A stretch of 64,000 nucleotides of DNA from Nocardia amamiensis (GCF_015477605.1 NZ_JADLQX010000004.1:186001-250000); one strand, 5' to 3'; numbered from the stretch's first letter, positions 1 through 8,997 are shown. A program made the numbers and translations. The notes: generated from the letters alone by a model not told the origin.

Positions 1-1835
1 TAGTCGGTGGAGACGGTCTCGGGGTTGCAGTTGACCATCACCGTCTCGTACCCCGCCTGCGACAGCGTCTGCGCCGCGTGCACGCACGAGTAGTCGAACT
101 CGATGCCTTGACCGATCCGGTTCGGACCGGACCCGAGGATGATCACCTTCTCGCGGTCGCGCTGGGGCGCGACCTCGGACTCGGCGGCGGGGTCGAGCTC
201 GTAGGCCGAGTAGTGGTAAGGCGTCTTGGCCTCGAACTCGGCGGCGCAGGTGTCGACGGTCTTGAAGACCGGGCGGATACCCAGCCGGTGCCGCAGGGCG
301 CGCACACCGCTCTCCCCGGCCAGCTCCGGACGCAGCGCGGCCAGCTGCCGATCGGACAGGCCGTAGTGCTTGGCCCGGCGCAGCAGCGGCTCGTCCAGTA
401 CGGGAGCGTCGAGAATCTCCTGACGCAGCTCGACGAGACCGGCGACTTCCGCGACGAACCACGGGTCGATACCGGAGGCGGCGGCGACGTCGTCGATGCT
501 CGCACCCAGGCGCAGCGCCCGTTCGACCTGGTAGATGCGGCCCTCGGTCGGGGTGCGCAGATCCTCCAGGATCGCCTCGACGTCGGTCCACTCGCCGTCG
601 TCCTGGGTCCAGAAACCCGCGGCCTTGGTCTCCAGCGAACGCAGCACCTTGCCCAGCGCCTCGGCGAAGTTGCGGCCCAGCGACATCGCCTCGCCCACCG
701 ACTTCATGGTGGTGGTCAGCGTGGCGTCGGCGCCGGGGAACTTCTCGAACGCGAATCGCGGCGCCTTGACGACCACGTAGTCCAGGGTCGGCTCGAAGCA
801 GGCCGGGGTTTCCTTGGTGATGTCGTTGACGATCTCGTCGAGCGTGTAGCCGATGGCCAGCTTGGCGGCGATCTTCGCGATCGGGAAGCCGGTCGCCTTG
901 GACGCCAGCGCGGACGATCGCGACACGCGCGGGTTCATCTCGATGACGATCAGGCGGCCGTCGCGCGGGTTCACCGCGAACTGGATATTGCAGCCGCCGG
1001 TGTCGACGCCGACCTCGCGCAGGATGGCGATGCCGAGGTCACGCAGCTTCTGGTACTCGCGGTCGGTGAGCGTCATCGCCGGGGCGACGGTGACCGAGTC
1101 GCCGGTGTGCACACCCATCGGGTCGACGTTCTCGATCGAGCAGACCACCACGACGTTGTCGCGGCCGTCGCGCATCAGCTCGAGCTCGTATTCCTTCCAG
1201 CCGAGGATGGACTCCTCGATGAGGACGTTCGCCGTGGGCGATGCGGCCAGGCCGCCGCCCGCGATGCGGTCGAGGTCCTCGTCGTTGTAGGCCATGCCGG
1301 AGCCGAGACCGCCCATCGTGAACGACGGGCGCACCACCACGGGGAAGCCGAGCTCGGCGACCGTATCGCGGACCTCGTCCATGGTGAAGCAGACTCGCGA
1401 GCGCGCGCTCTCCCCGCCCACCTTGGCCACGATGTCCTTGAACTTCTGCCGGTCCTCGCCACGCTGGATGGCGTCGAAGTCCGCGCCGATCAGTTCCACG
1501 CCGTACTTCTCCAGCACACCGCGCTCGTGCAGCGCGACCGCGGTGTTCAGCGCGGTCTGCCCGCCGAGGGTGGCCAGGATGGCGTCGGGACGCTCCTTCT
1601 CGATCACCTTCTCCACGAACTCCGGCGTGATCGGCTCGACGTAGGTCGAGTCGGCGAACTCCGGGTCGGTCATGATCGTCGCCGGGTTCGAGTTGACCAG
1701 CGACACGCGCAGGCCCTCGGCCCGCAGCACCCGGCACGCCTGGGTGCCGGAGTAGTCGAATTCGCACGCCTGGCCGATGACGATCGGGCCAGAACCGATC
1801 ACCAGGATGTGCTCGAGATCCTCGCGGCGAGGCAT
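1..1835 (-). CDS. carB: Carbamoyl-phosphate synthase large subunit (partial, C-terminus outside window)
   Basis: Makes carbamoyl phosphate from bicarbonate, ammonia passed from CarA, and two ATP, for pyrimidines and arginine. The reverse strand opens with [17 protein letters not shown] and continues with [13 protein letters not shown], the classic CarB N-terminus; the last codons before the window edge read [15 protein letters not shown], a motif of the second synthetase half. About 611 codons are visible of the roughly 1,100 usual for the family. The ATG overlaps the carA stop as TGATG, so translation is probably coupled. It is the last visible gene of the pyr operon; pyrF, which follows in M. 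tuberculosis, would lie beyond the edge. Confidence 0.96.
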   Translation of the reverse strand, partial: MPRREDLEHILVIGSGPIVIGQACEFDYSGTQACRVLRAEGLRVSLVNSNPATIMTDPEFADSTYVEPITPEFVEKVIEKERPDAILATLGGQTALNTAVALHERGVLEKYGVELIGADFDAIQRGEDRQKFKDIVAKVGGESARSRVCFTMDEVRDTVAELGFPVVVRPSFTMGGLGSGMAYNDEDLDRIAGGGLAASPTANVLIEESILGWKEYELELMRDGRDNVVVVCSIENVDPMGVHTGDSVTVAPAMTLTDREYQKLRDLGIAILREVGVDTGGCNIQFAVNPRDGRLIVIEMNPRVSRSSALASKATGFPIAKIAAKLAIGYTLDEIVNDITKETPACFEPTLDYVVVKAPRFAFEKFPGADATLTTTMKSVGEAMSLGRNFAEALGKVLRSLETKAAGFWTQDDGEWTDVEAILEDLRTPTEGRIYQVERALRLGASIDDVAAASGIDPWFVAEVAGLVELRQEILDAPVLDEPLLRRAKHYGLSDRQLAALRPELAGESGVRALRHRLGIRPVFKTVDTCAAEFEAKTPYHYSAYELDPAAESEVAPQRDREKVIILGSGPNRIGQGIEFDYSCVHAAQTLSQAGYETVMVNCNPETVSTD

Positions 1836-2947
1836 CAGGCTCCTTCCATGAGACCGGCGAAACGGTCGAACAGATATGCGGCGTCGTGGGGTCCGGCGGC
1901 GGCCTCCGGGTGGTACTGCACAGAAAAGGCGCGGCCGTCGACCAGCCGGACGCCCTCGACCGTGCCGTCGTTGGCACAGACGTGACTGACTTCCGCCGTG
2001 CCGAAGGGGGTGTCGAACCGCTCCCCCTGCTCGCCCTCCAGCGCGAACCCATGGTTCTGCGCGGTGATCGAGATCCGGCCGGTCTCGTGCTCCACCACCG
2101 GGATGTTGATCCCGCGGTGCCCGAACTTCATCTTGTAGGTGTCGCGGCCCAGCGCGCGACCAAGGATCTGGTTGCCGAAGCAGATGCCGAACAGGGGCAG
2201 GCCCTCCGCCAGCACGCCGCGGGTCAACTCGACCGCGCCGTCGGCGGTGGCCGGGTCGCCGGGGCCGTTGGACAGGAAGACGCCGTCGGGCTTCAGCTCG
2301 AGGATCTGGTCCAGCGTCGTGGCCGACGACACCACGTGCACCCGCATGCCGCGCTGGGCGAACATGCGCGGGGTGTTGGTCTTGATACCCAAATCCACCG
2401 CGACGACGGTGTGCCGGTGCTCGCCGTCCGGCTCGATCGTGTAGAGCGCGTCGGTGCTCACCTCGCCGGCCAGGTCGGCGCCCAGCATCGAGGGCTGGCC
2501 GTTCACTCTGGCCACCAGCTCGTCGGCGGCGGCGAGGGCGTCACCGGAGAAGATGCCCGCCTTCATCGAGCCACGGGTGCGCAGGTGGCGGACCAGCGCG
2601 CGAGTGTCGATGCCCGCGATGCCGACGATCCGCTGGCGTTCGAGCTCCTCTGGGAGCGTCGTCTTGGCGCGCCAGTTGGACGCGCGTCGCGCGGGGTCGC
2701 GGACCGCGTATCCGGCGACCCAGATCTTGGCGGACTCGTCGTCCTCGTCGTTCCAGCCGGTGTTGCCGATCTGCGGCGCGGCGGCCACCACGATCTGGCG
2801 GTGGTAGGACGGGTCGGTGAGGGTCTCCTGATACCCGGTCATCGCGGTGCAGAACACCGCCTCACCGAGCGTCTCGCCCACGGCGCCGTAGGCCTGGCCG
2901 CGGAACACCCGGCCATCCTCCAGCACGAGTGCTGCTTCTGCTGTCAT
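1835..2947 (-). CDS. carA: Carbamoyl-phosphate synthase small (glutaminase) subunit
   Basis: Hydrolyses glutamine and channels ammonia to CarB. The 370-residue length is normal. The N-terminal CPSase domain ([32 protein letters not shown]) is followed from about residue 180 by a class I glutamine amidotransferase domain with the nucleophile Cys in [14 protein letters not shown] and the His/Glu pair in [14 protein letters not shown]. The ATG overlaps the stop of the upstream membrane-protein gene (ATGA), and the stop overlaps carB (TGATG). It is co-transcribed with pyrR-pyrB-pyrC and presumably shares their PyrR control. Confidence 0.97.
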   Translation of the reverse strand: MTAEAALVLEDGRVFRGQAYGAVGETLGEAVFCTAMTGYQETLTDPSYHRQIVVAAAPQIGNTGWNDEDDESAKIWVAGYAVRDPARRASNWRAKTTLPEELERQRIVGIAGIDTRALVRHLRTRGSMKAGIFSGDALAAADELVARVNGQPSMLGADLAGEVSTDALYTIEPDGEHRHTVVAVDLGIKTNTPRMFAQRGMRVHVVSSATTLDQILELKPDGVFLSNGPGDPATADGAVELTRGVLAEGLPLFGICFGNQILGRALGRDTYKMKFGHRGINIPVVEHETGRISITAQNHGFALEGEQGERFDTPFGTAEVSHVCANDGTVEGVRLVDGRAFSVQYHPEAAAGPHDAAYLFDRFAGLMEGA

Positions 2948-3465
2948 CCCTCGTCATCTCCCGTCATCGTCCCGCTCTGATCCGCCGTCGAAAGCCGCCG
3001 CCACGCCGGGTAGACCGACTTGTCGTCGCCACGGAAACCGGTATCGATCTCGGTTCCGGTCGGCAGCTTCCAGCGAATGACCAGCACACCATCTTCCGTC
3101 ATCACTTTGCCCGCGTGGCCGCGTTCGGTGCGCACCGCGGTGATGGATTCCTGCGGAATCCAGATCACCGTCGCGCCGTCGCGTTCGAGCAGAATCCCCC
3201 GTTCGAACCGCGTGAGCTCCGCAGTGGCCCGGAACCCCAAGTCGCCCACCGTGATCCGGTCCTGCCAGCTGGGCGCGATGGTGCTGCCCAGGTAGAGGCC
3301 GGTGGTCGGTTCCAGAACCTGCGCACCGAGTTCGGCGGGCACGACGGGCAGGACGCCGATGCGCTCGGCCTGCCGCGCCGCACGGTTGCGCCAGCCTCGG
3401 TACATCAGCCACAGGCACAGCGCGAACAGGACGAGCAACCCGAGAACCCACAGCGTTCTTTCCAC
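2944..3465 (-). CDS. Small membrane-anchored protein of the pyr operon (Rv1382-like)
   Basis: A 173-residue protein with one N-terminal membrane helix (about residues 5-22, [18 protein letters not shown]) and a basic stop-transfer segment ([10 protein letters not shown]), then a soluble domain rich in beta-type sequence. Its place between pyrC and carA matches Rv1382 of M. tuberculosis, annotated only as a probable export or membrane protein. Function unknown. GTG start, preceded by a strong AGGAGG (3473-3478) that lies inside the upstream small ORF; the stop overlaps carA (ATGA). Conservation in the pyrimidine operon hints at a link to nucleotide metabolism, but nothing in the sequence proves it. 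Confidence 0.85.
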   Translation of the reverse strand: MERTLWVLGLLVLFALCLWLMYRGWRNRAARQAERIGVLPVVPAELGAQVLEPTTGLYLGSTIAPSWQDRITVGDLGFRATAELTRFERGILLERDGATVIWIPQESITAVRTERGHAGKVMTEDGVLVIRWKLPTGTEIDTGFRGDDKSVYPAWRRLSTADQSGTMTGDDEG

Positions 3466-3660
3466 CTACGGACCTCCTGTGTCGAATTTGCGGAGCTCCC
3501 GCAGCCCTGCGTGGCCACGCTCCGCTACCGCCTCCGGGCTCGTCGCTCGCACCGCGGTGTCGAATTTGCGGAGCTCCCGCAGCCCTGCGTGGCCACGCTC
3601 CGCCGCCGCCTCCGGGCTCGTCGCTCGCACCGGGGTGCTCGATCCGCGTGCCTGGCTCAT
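3466..3660 (-). CDS. Small repetitive ORF filling the pyrC to Rv1382-like gap
   Basis: A 64-codon ORF that exactly fills the gap: its ATG directly follows the pyrC TAG and its own TAG directly precedes the next GTG. The product is MSQARGSSTP, then two near-identical 26-residue repeats beginning VRATSPEA and ending LRELRKFDT, then GP. No family is recognised. It may be a translated spacer created by a MIRU-like repeat rather than a functional protein. The Shine-Dalgarno of the next gene lies in its final codons, so its translation could affect the next gene. Low confidence as a protein; the ORF itself is plain in the sequence. Confidence 0.35.
   Translation of the reverse strand: MSQARGSSTPVRATSPEAAAERGHAGLRELRKFDTAVRATSPEAVAERGHAGLRELRKFDTGGP
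3475..3630 (-). repeat. Two tandem 78-bp repeat units in the pyr operon
   Basis: Two adjacent 78-bp copies (3553-3630 and 3475-3552 on the minus strand) differ at only a few bases. The period is a multiple of three, so both copies stay in one frame. A diverged relative sharing the core GCCCGGAGGCGGC...GCGGAGCGTG lies between pyrB and pyrC (4974-5051). Size, position and in-frame nature resemble mycobacterial interspersed repetitive units. Confidence 0.85.
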
Positions 3661-4977
3661 CTACGCCTCCGCATGGCCGCGCGCCGCCTTGCCGTCACGG
3701 GCGGTGACCCGGCCGCGCAGCAGGGTCGCCGTCACCCGGCCTGGGAGGGTCATCGCCTCGAACGGCGTGTTGTGCGAGATGCTGGCGAGCTCGCTGCCGC
3801 GCACCGTCCAGCTCGCGTTCGGGTCGACCAGCGTCAGGTTCGCCGGTTCCCCGACCTCGAGCGGCCTGCCGTGGTCGTCGAGGCCGACGATCTCGGCCGG
3901 ACGCTCGCTCATCACGCGAGCGACACCGCGCCAGTCCAGCAGTCCGGGCTCCACCATGGTCCGCACGATGATCGAGAGCGCGGTCTCCAGGCCGAGCATG
4001 CCAGGCCGGGCCGCCGCGAACTCGCAGCACTTGTCCTGCTCCGCGTGCGGGGCATGGTCGGTGGCGACGCAGTCGATGACTCCGTCGGCCAGCGCCTGCC
4101 GCAGCGCGGCGGCGTCGGAGGCTTCGCGCAGCGGCGGGTTGACCTTGTTGACCGCGTCGTAGGTCTCCAACCGGGAATCGTCGAGCAGCAGATGGTGCGG
4201 GGTGACCTCGGCGGTGATCGAGACGCCCTGGGACTTGGCCCATTTCACCAGCTCCACGGTGCCCGCGGTGGAGGCGTGGCAGATGTGCACCCTGGCGCCC
4301 GCGTCACGCGCCAGCAGGGCGTCCCGCGCGACGATGGACTCCTCGGCCGCGCGCGGCCAGCCGGCCAAGCCGAGCCGGGCCGCGGTCGGGCCCTCGTGCG
4401 CGACCGCGCCCTTGGTCAGCCTCGGCTCCTCGGCGTGCTGCGCGATCAGCACGCCGAGGGAGTTCGCGTACTCGAGGGCGCGGCGCATGATCAGCGGGTC
4501 GTAGACGCAGTGACCGTCGTCGGAGAACATGCGTACCGCCCCGACTCCCGCGGCCATGGTGCCCATCTCGGCGAGCTGCTTGCCTTCCAGCCCGACCGTG
4601 ACGGCGCCGACCGGATACACGTCGACCAGGCCGACCTCCCGGCCGCGGCGCCACACGTGGTCGGTGACCACCACCGAGTCGGCGACCGGGTTCGTGTTGG
4701 CCATAGCGAACACCGCGGTGTAACCGCCGAGCGCGGCGGCGGCGGATCCGGACTCGATGGTCTCGGTGTCCTCGCGTCCCGGCTCGCGCAGGTGGGTGTG
4801 CAGGTCGACGAAACCCGGCAGCAGGATCTGCCCGTGCGCGTCGATGATCTCGGCCCCGACCACGCCGAGATCGGTGCCGATCTCGCGGATCTCGCCGTCC
4901 GCGACGAGGACGTCGACCGGCTGGCCCTCGCCGTACCGCAGTACGCCCTTGATCAGGATGGTGGAGTTCTCACTCAT
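3661..4977 (-). CDS. pyrC: Dihydroorotase
   Basis: Cyclises carbamoyl aspartate to dihydroorotate, the third step of pyrimidine synthesis. The 438 residues begin [11 protein letters not shown]. The metal-binding HTHLRE motif of the amidohydrolase barrel lies near residue 60, followed by a Lys/His-rich core and TDHAPH near residue 300, the usual C-terminal metal and base motif. I chose ATG 4977 rather than the longer open frame because family similarity starts there, GGAAAGGA precedes it, and it overlaps the upstream mini-ORF stop by ATGA. The stop TAG abuts the ATG of the 64-codon repeat ORF. Confidence 0.96.
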   Translation of the reverse strand: MSENSTILIKGVLRYGEGQPVDVLVADGEIREIGTDLGVVGAEIIDAHGQILLPGFVDLHTHLREPGREDTETIESGSAAAALGGYTAVFAMANTNPVADSVVVTDHVWRRGREVGLVDVYPVGAVTVGLEGKQLAEMGTMAAGVGAVRMFSDDGHCVYDPLIMRRALEYANSLGVLIAQHAEEPRLTKGAVAHEGPTAARLGLAGWPRAAEESIVARDALLARDAGARVHICHASTAGTVELVKWAKSQGVSITAEVTPHHLLLDDSRLETYDAVNKVNPPLREASDAAALRQALADGVIDCVATDHAPHAEQDKCCEFAAARPGMLGLETALSIIVRTMVEPGLLDWRGVARVMSERPAEIVGLDDHGRPLEVGEPANLTLVDPNASWTVRGSELASISHNTPFEAMTLPGRVTATLLRGRVTARDGKAARGHAEA

Positions 4978-5051
4978 GCTGCGTCCTTTCCGGCACGAGC
5001 GGGGCCCTCCATGGTCACGCTCCGCTGCCGCCTCCGGGCCTGACCACTCAT
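4974..5051 (-). repeat. 78-bp MIRU-like element with a 25-codon ORF between pyrB and pyrC
   Basis: The gap between pyrB and pyrC is closed by a 25-residue ORF ([10 protein letters not shown]...ARAGKDAA). Its ATG overlaps the pyrB TGA (ATGA) and its TGA overlaps the pyrC ATG (ATGA), so it spans exactly 78 bp. The DNA shares a core with the 78-bp tandem repeat at 3475-3630, read in a different frame. This is the geometry described for MIRUs inserted at translationally coupled stop/start sites. Whether the peptide has a function is unknown. Confidence 0.7.
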
Positions 5052-6007
5052 GCCACTGCCTCCTGTGTTCCGACGAGCAGGCGGAACAGGACGGCCATGC
5101 GCATGTGCACACCGTTGGTGACCTGTTGCAGCACTGCGGCTTTCGGCGAGTCCGCGACCGAGGACGCGATCTCCATGCCGCGCAGCATCGGTCCGGGGTG
5201 CAGCACGACGGCGTGGTCGTCCAGCAGGGCCAGCCTGCGCTCGGACAGTCCGTAGGTGATCGAGTATTCGCGGGCCGAAGGGAAGAACCCGCCGGTCATC
5301 CGCTCGGCTTGCACGCGCAGCATCAGCACCGCGTCGGCGCCGATCAACTCGGCGTCCAGGTGGTGCGAGACGCGGGCGGGCCAGGTCTCGACGCCGACCG
5401 GCAGCAGCGTGCGCGGGGCGACCAGCACCACCTCGGCGCCCAGGGTCGCCAGCAGGAAGACGTTGGACCGCGCGACCCGGCTGTGCAGGATGTCGCCGAC
5501 GATGACGACCCGCTTGCCCTCGATGTCGCCGAGCCGCTGCCGGAGGGTCAGCGCGTCCAGCAGCGCCTGGGTCGGGTGTTCGTGGGTACCGTCGCCGGCG
5601 TTCACGACGGCCGGGCCGGAGGCGCGTCCCGCCGAGACCGCCCATTCGTCCATCCACCGGGCGATCTGGTGCGCGGCGCCGGAAGCCGGGTGCCGCACGA
5701 TCAGCGCGTCGGCGCCCGCGGCGTGCAGGGTCAGCGCGGTGTCGCGCAGCGACTCGCCTTTGGCGACCGAGGAACTGCTCGCGCTGACGTTGATCACGTC
5801 CGCGCTCATCCATTTGCCTGCGACCTCGAACGAGACCCGGGTGCGGGTGGAGTTCTCGTAGAAGACCGTCATCACGGTGCGGCCGCGCAGCGTGGGCAGC
5901 TTGTGCACCTCGCGGCCGAGCAGGGCCTGTTCGAACCGCTCGGCCTCGTCGAGCAGTTCGGTCGCGGCGGTGCGATCCAGCGCGGCGACGGACAGCAGAT
6001 GCCTCAT
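5048..6007 (-). CDS. pyrB: Aspartate carbamoyltransferase catalytic subunit
   Basis: Condenses carbamoyl phosphate with aspartate, the committed step of pyrimidine synthesis. The 319 residues are the usual catalytic-chain length. The carbamoyl-phosphate loop [13 protein letters not shown] is near residue 50, with [10 protein letters not shown], the [12 protein letters not shown] motif and HPGPMLRG further on. ATG 6007 overlaps the pyrR stop by 4 bp (ATGA); the stop overlaps the following 78-bp mini-ORF. No regulatory pyrI chain is seen, as is usual in actinobacteria, where PyrR controls the operon. Confidence 0.97.
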   Translation of the reverse strand: MRHLLSVAALDRTAATELLDEAERFEQALLGREVHKLPTLRGRTVMTVFYENSTRTRVSFEVAGKWMSADVINVSASSSSVAKGESLRDTALTLHAAGADALIVRHPASGAAHQIARWMDEWAVSAGRASGPAVVNAGDGTHEHPTQALLDALTLRQRLGDIEGKRVVIVGDILHSRVARSNVFLLATLGAEVVLVAPRTLLPVGVETWPARVSHHLDAELIGADAVLMLRVQAERMTGGFFPSAREYSITYGLSERRLALLDDHAVVLHPGPMLRGMEIASSVADSPKAAVLQQVTNGVHMRMAVLFRLLVGTQEAVA

Positions 6008-6651
6008 TCGCCCGCCTCCTGTTCCGAACCGTGGCGCAGGTAGACGCCGTCGCGGCCGTCGTGCTCGGTGAGCAGCACCGAGATGTCCTCGGACCGGTTG
6101 GTCGGCACGTTCTTGCCGACGTAGTCGGCACGGATCGGCAGTTCGCGGTGACCGCGGTCGACGAGCACCGCCAGCTGCACGGCGCGAGGACGGCCCAGAT
6201 CACGCAGGCCGTCGAGCGCGGAACGCACGGTGCGGCCGGAGAACAGGACGTCGTCGACCAAGACGACCAGCGCGTCCTCGATGCCGCCCTCGGGAACCGA
6301 AGTGCGCTCCAGTGGCCGGTGCGGTCGGCTGCGCAGGTCGTCGCGATAGAGCGTGATGTCGAGCGAGCCCAGTGCCGGGCGGACGCCGGAGAATTCCTCG
6401 ATCTTGTCGGTGAGCCGCGCGGCGAGCGTGGTGCCCCGGGTGGGAATGCCGATCAGCACGACGCGCGGCGCGTCCGGCTCGCCCGCGTCCAACGCGGTCT
6501 TCTCGATGATCTGGTGTGCGATGCGCGCGATGGTCCGCCCGACATCCGAAGCCGACAACAGCTCTCGCCCCGCCGCAACCCCCTCCGGGGTATGTCGCTG
6601 CGATGTCTCGGCAGCGCCGGACTTGGCGGCCCGTTCTTCGGGCACGGCCAT
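6004..6651 (-). CDS. pyrR: Bifunctional pyr regulator / uracil phosphoribosyltransferase
   Basis: First gene of the pyr operon. PyrR binds pyr mRNA in response to UMP/UTP and has weak uracil phosphoribosyltransferase activity. The 215-residue protein has a short variable N-terminus (to about residue 30), then [21 protein letters not shown], the [13 protein letters not shown] motif and the PRPP loop [19 protein letters not shown]. The RNA-contact region is basic (RPHRPLERT). ATG 6651 has a strong AAGGAGG 5-11 bases upstream; an overlapping RNA hairpin upstream suggests autoregulation. The gene overlaps pyrB by ATGA. Confidence 0.97.
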   Translation of the reverse strand: MAVPEERAAKSGAAETSQRHTPEGVAAGRELLSASDVGRTIARIAHQIIEKTALDAGEPDAPRVVLIGIPTRGTTLAARLTDKIEEFSGVRPALGSLDITLYRDDLRSRPHRPLERTSVPEGGIEDALVVLVDDVLFSGRTVRSALDGLRDLGRPRAVQLAVLVDRGHRELPIRADYVGKNVPTNRSEDISVLLTEHDGRDGVYLRHGSEQEAGE

Positions 6652-6665
6652 GCCGACCTCCTTCC

Positions 6666-6681
6666 CCGCCTCACCGGACGG
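6666..6681 (-). promoter_or_regulatory. PyrR-binding RNA hairpin upstream of pyrR
   Basis: On the transcript strand CGTCCGGTGAGGCG (6680 to 6667) matches the PyrR binding consensus ARUCCNGNGAGGYU at 12 of 14 positions. The two mismatches form a compensating C-G pair in place of A-U. It folds as CCG-U(bulge)-CC / GGUGA loop / GG-CGG. The hairpin ends just upstream of the GGAAGGAGG Shine-Dalgarno and about 14 bases before the ATG. PyrR binding should therefore hinder ribosome access, the translational mode known in Mycobacterium smegmatis, rather than transcription attenuation. Confidence 0.75.
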
Positions 6682-6708
6682 TCCGTTAAAGGATGTCTTA
6701 CGGCAAGC

Positions 6709-6714
6709 AGACTA
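6709..6714 (-). promoter_or_regulatory. Candidate -10 element of the pyr operon
   Basis: Reverse-strand TAGTCT (6714 to 6709) fits the actinobacterial TANNNT -10 pattern. It would start transcription near 6702 and give a leader of about 50 bases that contains the complete PyrR hairpin and Shine-Dalgarno. No convincing -35 is visible. Confidence 0.4.
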
Positions 6715-6899
6715 GCAGCGGCCCGACCGATGTTTTCACCAGCCGTATCGGGCTGTGAGCGGCGCCACGGCCCGCCCGCGGGCAAGTCGCGTCAGGTTCC
6801 GGCCGGCGCATCGGTTCACGGCACCCGACCGCGCCGGTTCGGAAGGCCACCACCCCCCTGGGAAACCTGCCGATGCGGTCAACCGAGACCGAAAACCGC

Positions 6900-6928
6900 T
6901 AGCACATATGTTCGATCAGCGGTACGCT
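6900..6928 (+). promoter_or_regulatory. SOS-box-like operator and promoter of the AlkB-like gene
   Basis: TAGCACATATGTTCGA (6900-6915) matches the actinobacterial LexA box TCGAAC-N4-GTTCGA at 10 of its 12 defined positions, with a perfect right half. It covers the expected -35 region of a -10 element TACGCT (6923-6928). The ATG at 6936 lies seven bases beyond the -10, consistent with a leaderless mRNA. Confidence 0.5.
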
Positions 6929-6935
6929 CGGCGAC

Positions 6936-7562
6936 ATGTCCGCACCGCTGCAGGGATCGCTGCTCGACGGGTTCGGTGACACCGAATTCGGCTCGCTTCG
7001 CGATATCCGCCGCACCGCACTCGACCGTGGCGCCTGGGTGGATCTTTTCCCCGGCTGGCTGTCCGGCGCCGACGCGCTGTTCGACCGGCTGGTCGAGTGC
7101 GTGCCGTGGAAGGCCGAGCGCAGGCCGATGTACGACCAGGTGGTCGACGTGCCCCGGCTGCTGAAGTTCTACGAGGAGCACGAACCACTGCCGGATCCCG
7201 CCCTTGCCGACGCGCGCACGGCCTTGTCCGAGCATTACCGGCACGAACTCGGGGAACCGTTCCGTACGGCAGGGCTGTGCTATTACCGGGACGGGCGCGA
7301 CAGCGTGGCCTGGCACGGCGACACCTTCGGCCGCGGCGCGACGCACGACACCATGGTCGCGATCGTGTCGATCGGGGCGCCGAGGGCGCTGCTGCTGCGC
7401 CCGCGCGGTGGCGGCGCGAGCATGAAATACCTTGTCGGACACGGCGATCTGCTGGTCATGGGCGGCTCCTGCCAGCGGACCTGGGAGCATGCGGTACCGA
7501 AGACGCGCAAGCCCACCGGCCCGCGGATCAGCATCCAATTCCGTCCGCGCGGCGTGCGGTGA
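6936..7562 (+). CDS. AlkB-like Fe(II)/2-oxoglutarate-dependent dioxygenase
   Basis: Probable direct-reversal repair enzyme that oxidises alkyl groups from damaged bases. In 208 residues it has the double-stranded beta-helix iron triad: WHGD (His and Asp, near residue 125), the distal His in TWEHAVPK (near 185), and the 2-oxoglutarate-binding Arg run PRISIQFRPR at the C-terminus. The length is normal for AlkB homologues. Its ATG lies seven bases after a -10-like TACGCT with a LexA-box-like sequence upstream, which suits DNA-damage control. It is divergent from the pyr operon. The substrate (DNA, RNA or protein) cannot be told from sequence. Confidence 0.9.
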   Translation: MSAPLQGSLLDGFGDTEFGSLRDIRRTALDRGAWVDLFPGWLSGADALFDRLVECVPWKAERRPMYDQVVDVPRLLKFYEEHEPLPDPALADARTALSEHYRHELGEPFRTAGLCYYRDGRDSVAWHGDTFGRGATHDTMVAIVSIGAPRALLLRPRGGGASMKYLVGHGDLLVMGGSCQRTWEHAVPKTRKPTGPRISIQFRPRGVR

Positions 7563-7602
7563 CGTCCGAGCCCGCTGCGCGGTGGGCAGCAGCGAGACAC
7601 GC

Positions 7603-7633
7603 TTGACCTCAACCGTCGTCGAGGTTGGAAGCT
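7603..7633 (+). promoter_or_regulatory. MerR-type operator/promoter
   Basis: TTGACC (7603-7608) and GAAGCT (7628-7633) are separated by 19 bases, the over-long spacer typical of MerR-family promoters. ACCTCAAC (7606-7613) and GTCGAGGT (7618-7625) form an inverted repeat within the spacer with one mismatch. The ATG of the next gene is at 7641, so the transcript would be nearly leaderless. No MerR regulator gene is in the window. Confidence 0.55.
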
Positions 7634-7640
7634 CGTCCGC

Positions 7641-8090
7641 ATGAGTACGACAGCCATCACACCGCCTCTGGTCGAGGACACGACGGTCGACCACACCGAC
7701 GACGTCGCCGCGATCCGGCAGATCATCGCCAACGCCGAGACCGCGTTCAATACCAACGACGCCGACCTGCTGACCGGCGACTTCACCGCCAACGCGGCTG
7801 TGGTGAACGCGGTGGGCACGCTGATCACCGGCTTCGACGCACTGCTCGACGCGAACCGTCGCGGCCTGGCCGGATTCCTGAAGGACCAGTACGCCCGCTA
7901 CGAGGTCGCCGACATCACGTTCCTCCGACCCGATGTCGCGATCGCTCACAAGCGTGCCTGGGCAACCACTGCCGACGGCGAGCTCCTCGACGAGGACCAC
8001 GCCATGATCGCGCTCTATGTCCTCGTCAAACAGGGCAATCGCTGGTACACGGCGGCCCGGCAGAACACCTTGGTGCCCAAAGACGAGTAA
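7641..8090 (+). CDS. SgcJ/EcaC-type NTF2-like (SnoaL/DUF4440) protein
   Basis: A 149-residue cytosolic protein of the cone-shaped NTF2-like fold: helical start with DDVAAIRQIIANAETAFNTNDADLL, then the strand pattern GFDALLDANRRGLAGFLKDQY...AIAHKRAW...ALYVLVKQGNRWYTAARQNT. Members of this family act as small-molecule isomerases, cyclases or binding proteins, and many are of unknown role. A MerR-type promoter with a 19-base spacer sits directly upstream, suggesting induction by a ligand or oxidant. The function is not assignable; the family call rests on pattern only. Confidence 0.75.
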   Translation: MSTTAITPPLVEDTTVDHTDDVAAIRQIIANAETAFNTNDADLLTGDFTANAAVVNAVGTLITGFDALLDANRRGLAGFLKDQYARYEVADITFLRPDVAIAHKRAWATTADGELLDEDHAMIALYVLVKQGNRWYTAARQNTLVPKDE

Positions 8091-8209
8091 TTACCGCACG
8101 GACGCACGAAGACGACCGTGGATGCAGGGGCGTCGCCCGGCTCACATCCGCACTGAGCGACGCCCCGGCGGATATTTCGCGTTTTCGTGGCCGTGTCACT
8201 TGTTTTCGC

Positions 8210-8232
8210 TTGTCACCCGATGCCGATAGCCT
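8210..8232 (+). promoter_or_regulatory. Candidate promoter of the HD-domain gene (PafBC/RecA-NDp-like spacing)
   Basis: TTGTCA (8210-8215), three bases, eight bases, then TAGCCT (8227-8232) reproduces the layout of the mycobacterial LexA-independent damage promoter (TTGTCRGTG-N8-TANNNT), although the GTG triplet is CCC here. The ATG at 8239 is seven bases beyond the -10, so the mRNA would be leaderless. Confidence 0.35.
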
Positions 8233-8238
8233 GGAATC

Positions 8239-8952
8239 ATGAGCAATCCAGGGGCGGGGGTCTTGGCCGTGATGCCGCTGCACACGATCAGCGAGGTTTA
8301 CGGCGAGGCCGGGCTGCGCGAACGACTATTGCTGGAAATCGCCGAACTGCCGGACACACCACGGCTGGCCGCCGCACTCGATCTCGCGGCCGACCTGCAT
8401 CGCGACGATCGTTATGGACGCGAACCGTATCTGAGTCACTTACTGCGGGTGGCCATTCGGATCATCAGCTACTACGAGGTCAGGGATCCGGACGTGGTCG
8501 CGGCGGGCCTGTTGCACGATTCGGTCGAGGATCACGCCACGGAGCTGGCCGCCGACCGTCCCGGCCCCACCGTGGACGCCGCGCTGGGTACGCTCACCGA
8601 CCGGTTCGGCGAACGAGTGGCCGACCTGGTGGCCGCCGTGACCAATCCGGAACCCGACCCGTCGCGCGATCGGCAAACCCAGTACCGCGAGCACGTCGCG
8701 ACGAATCTGGATCGCGACCCGTGGGCCCGCGTCATCAAATTCTCCGACTTCACCGACAACGGCGTCGGCATCCTCTACGCCACCGGCCCCGCGATGCCCC
8801 GGCTCGCCGCCAAGTACCGCCCGCTCACCCCGGTGTACCGCGACCTGGTCACCCGGCCGGATACACCTTTGGCCGACCACGTCCGGCAGCACATCCTCGA
8901 CCAACTCGATCGCGCGGACGAGCGCTTCGACGCCATTCTCGCGCGCGACTGA
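8239..8952 (+). CDS. HD-domain phosphohydrolase (RelA/SpoT N-terminal-like)
   Basis: A 237-residue single-domain protein with the HD metal-binding pattern: His in YLSHLLRVAI (near residue 73), HDSVED (His-Asp, near 94), and a distal Asp in KFSDFTDN. This arrangement is typical of the hydrolase half of RelA/SpoT and of stand-alone (p)ppGpp hydrolases. No synthetase, TGS or ACT domain is present. It could hydrolyse ppGpp or another nucleotide. It appears monocistronic, with a probable leaderless start at ATG 8239. Confidence 0.75.
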   Translation: MSNPGAGVLAVMPLHTISEVYGEAGLRERLLLEIAELPDTPRLAAALDLAADLHRDDRYGREPYLSHLLRVAIRIISYYEVRDPDVVAAGLLHDSVEDHATELAADRPGPTVDAALGTLTDRFGERVADLVAAVTNPEPDPSRDRQTQYREHVATNLDRDPWARVIKFSDFTDNGVGILYATGPAMPRLAAKYRPLTPVYRDLVTRPDTPLADHVRQHILDQLDRADERFDAILARD

Positions 8953-8997
8953 TCGCAGGGTTCCGGCACGCGGCACAGCGGAAGAGGACGTGAGCGC

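Noticed and set aside
78..1985. 635-codon plus-strand open frame across carB
   Set aside because: It is antisense to unmistakable carB coding sequence and has the Arg/Val/Gly-rich composition of shadow frames in GC-rich DNA.
2929..5043. 704-codon plus-strand open frame across pyrC
   Set aside because: Antisense to pyrC; it contains translated repeat DNA and no family motif.
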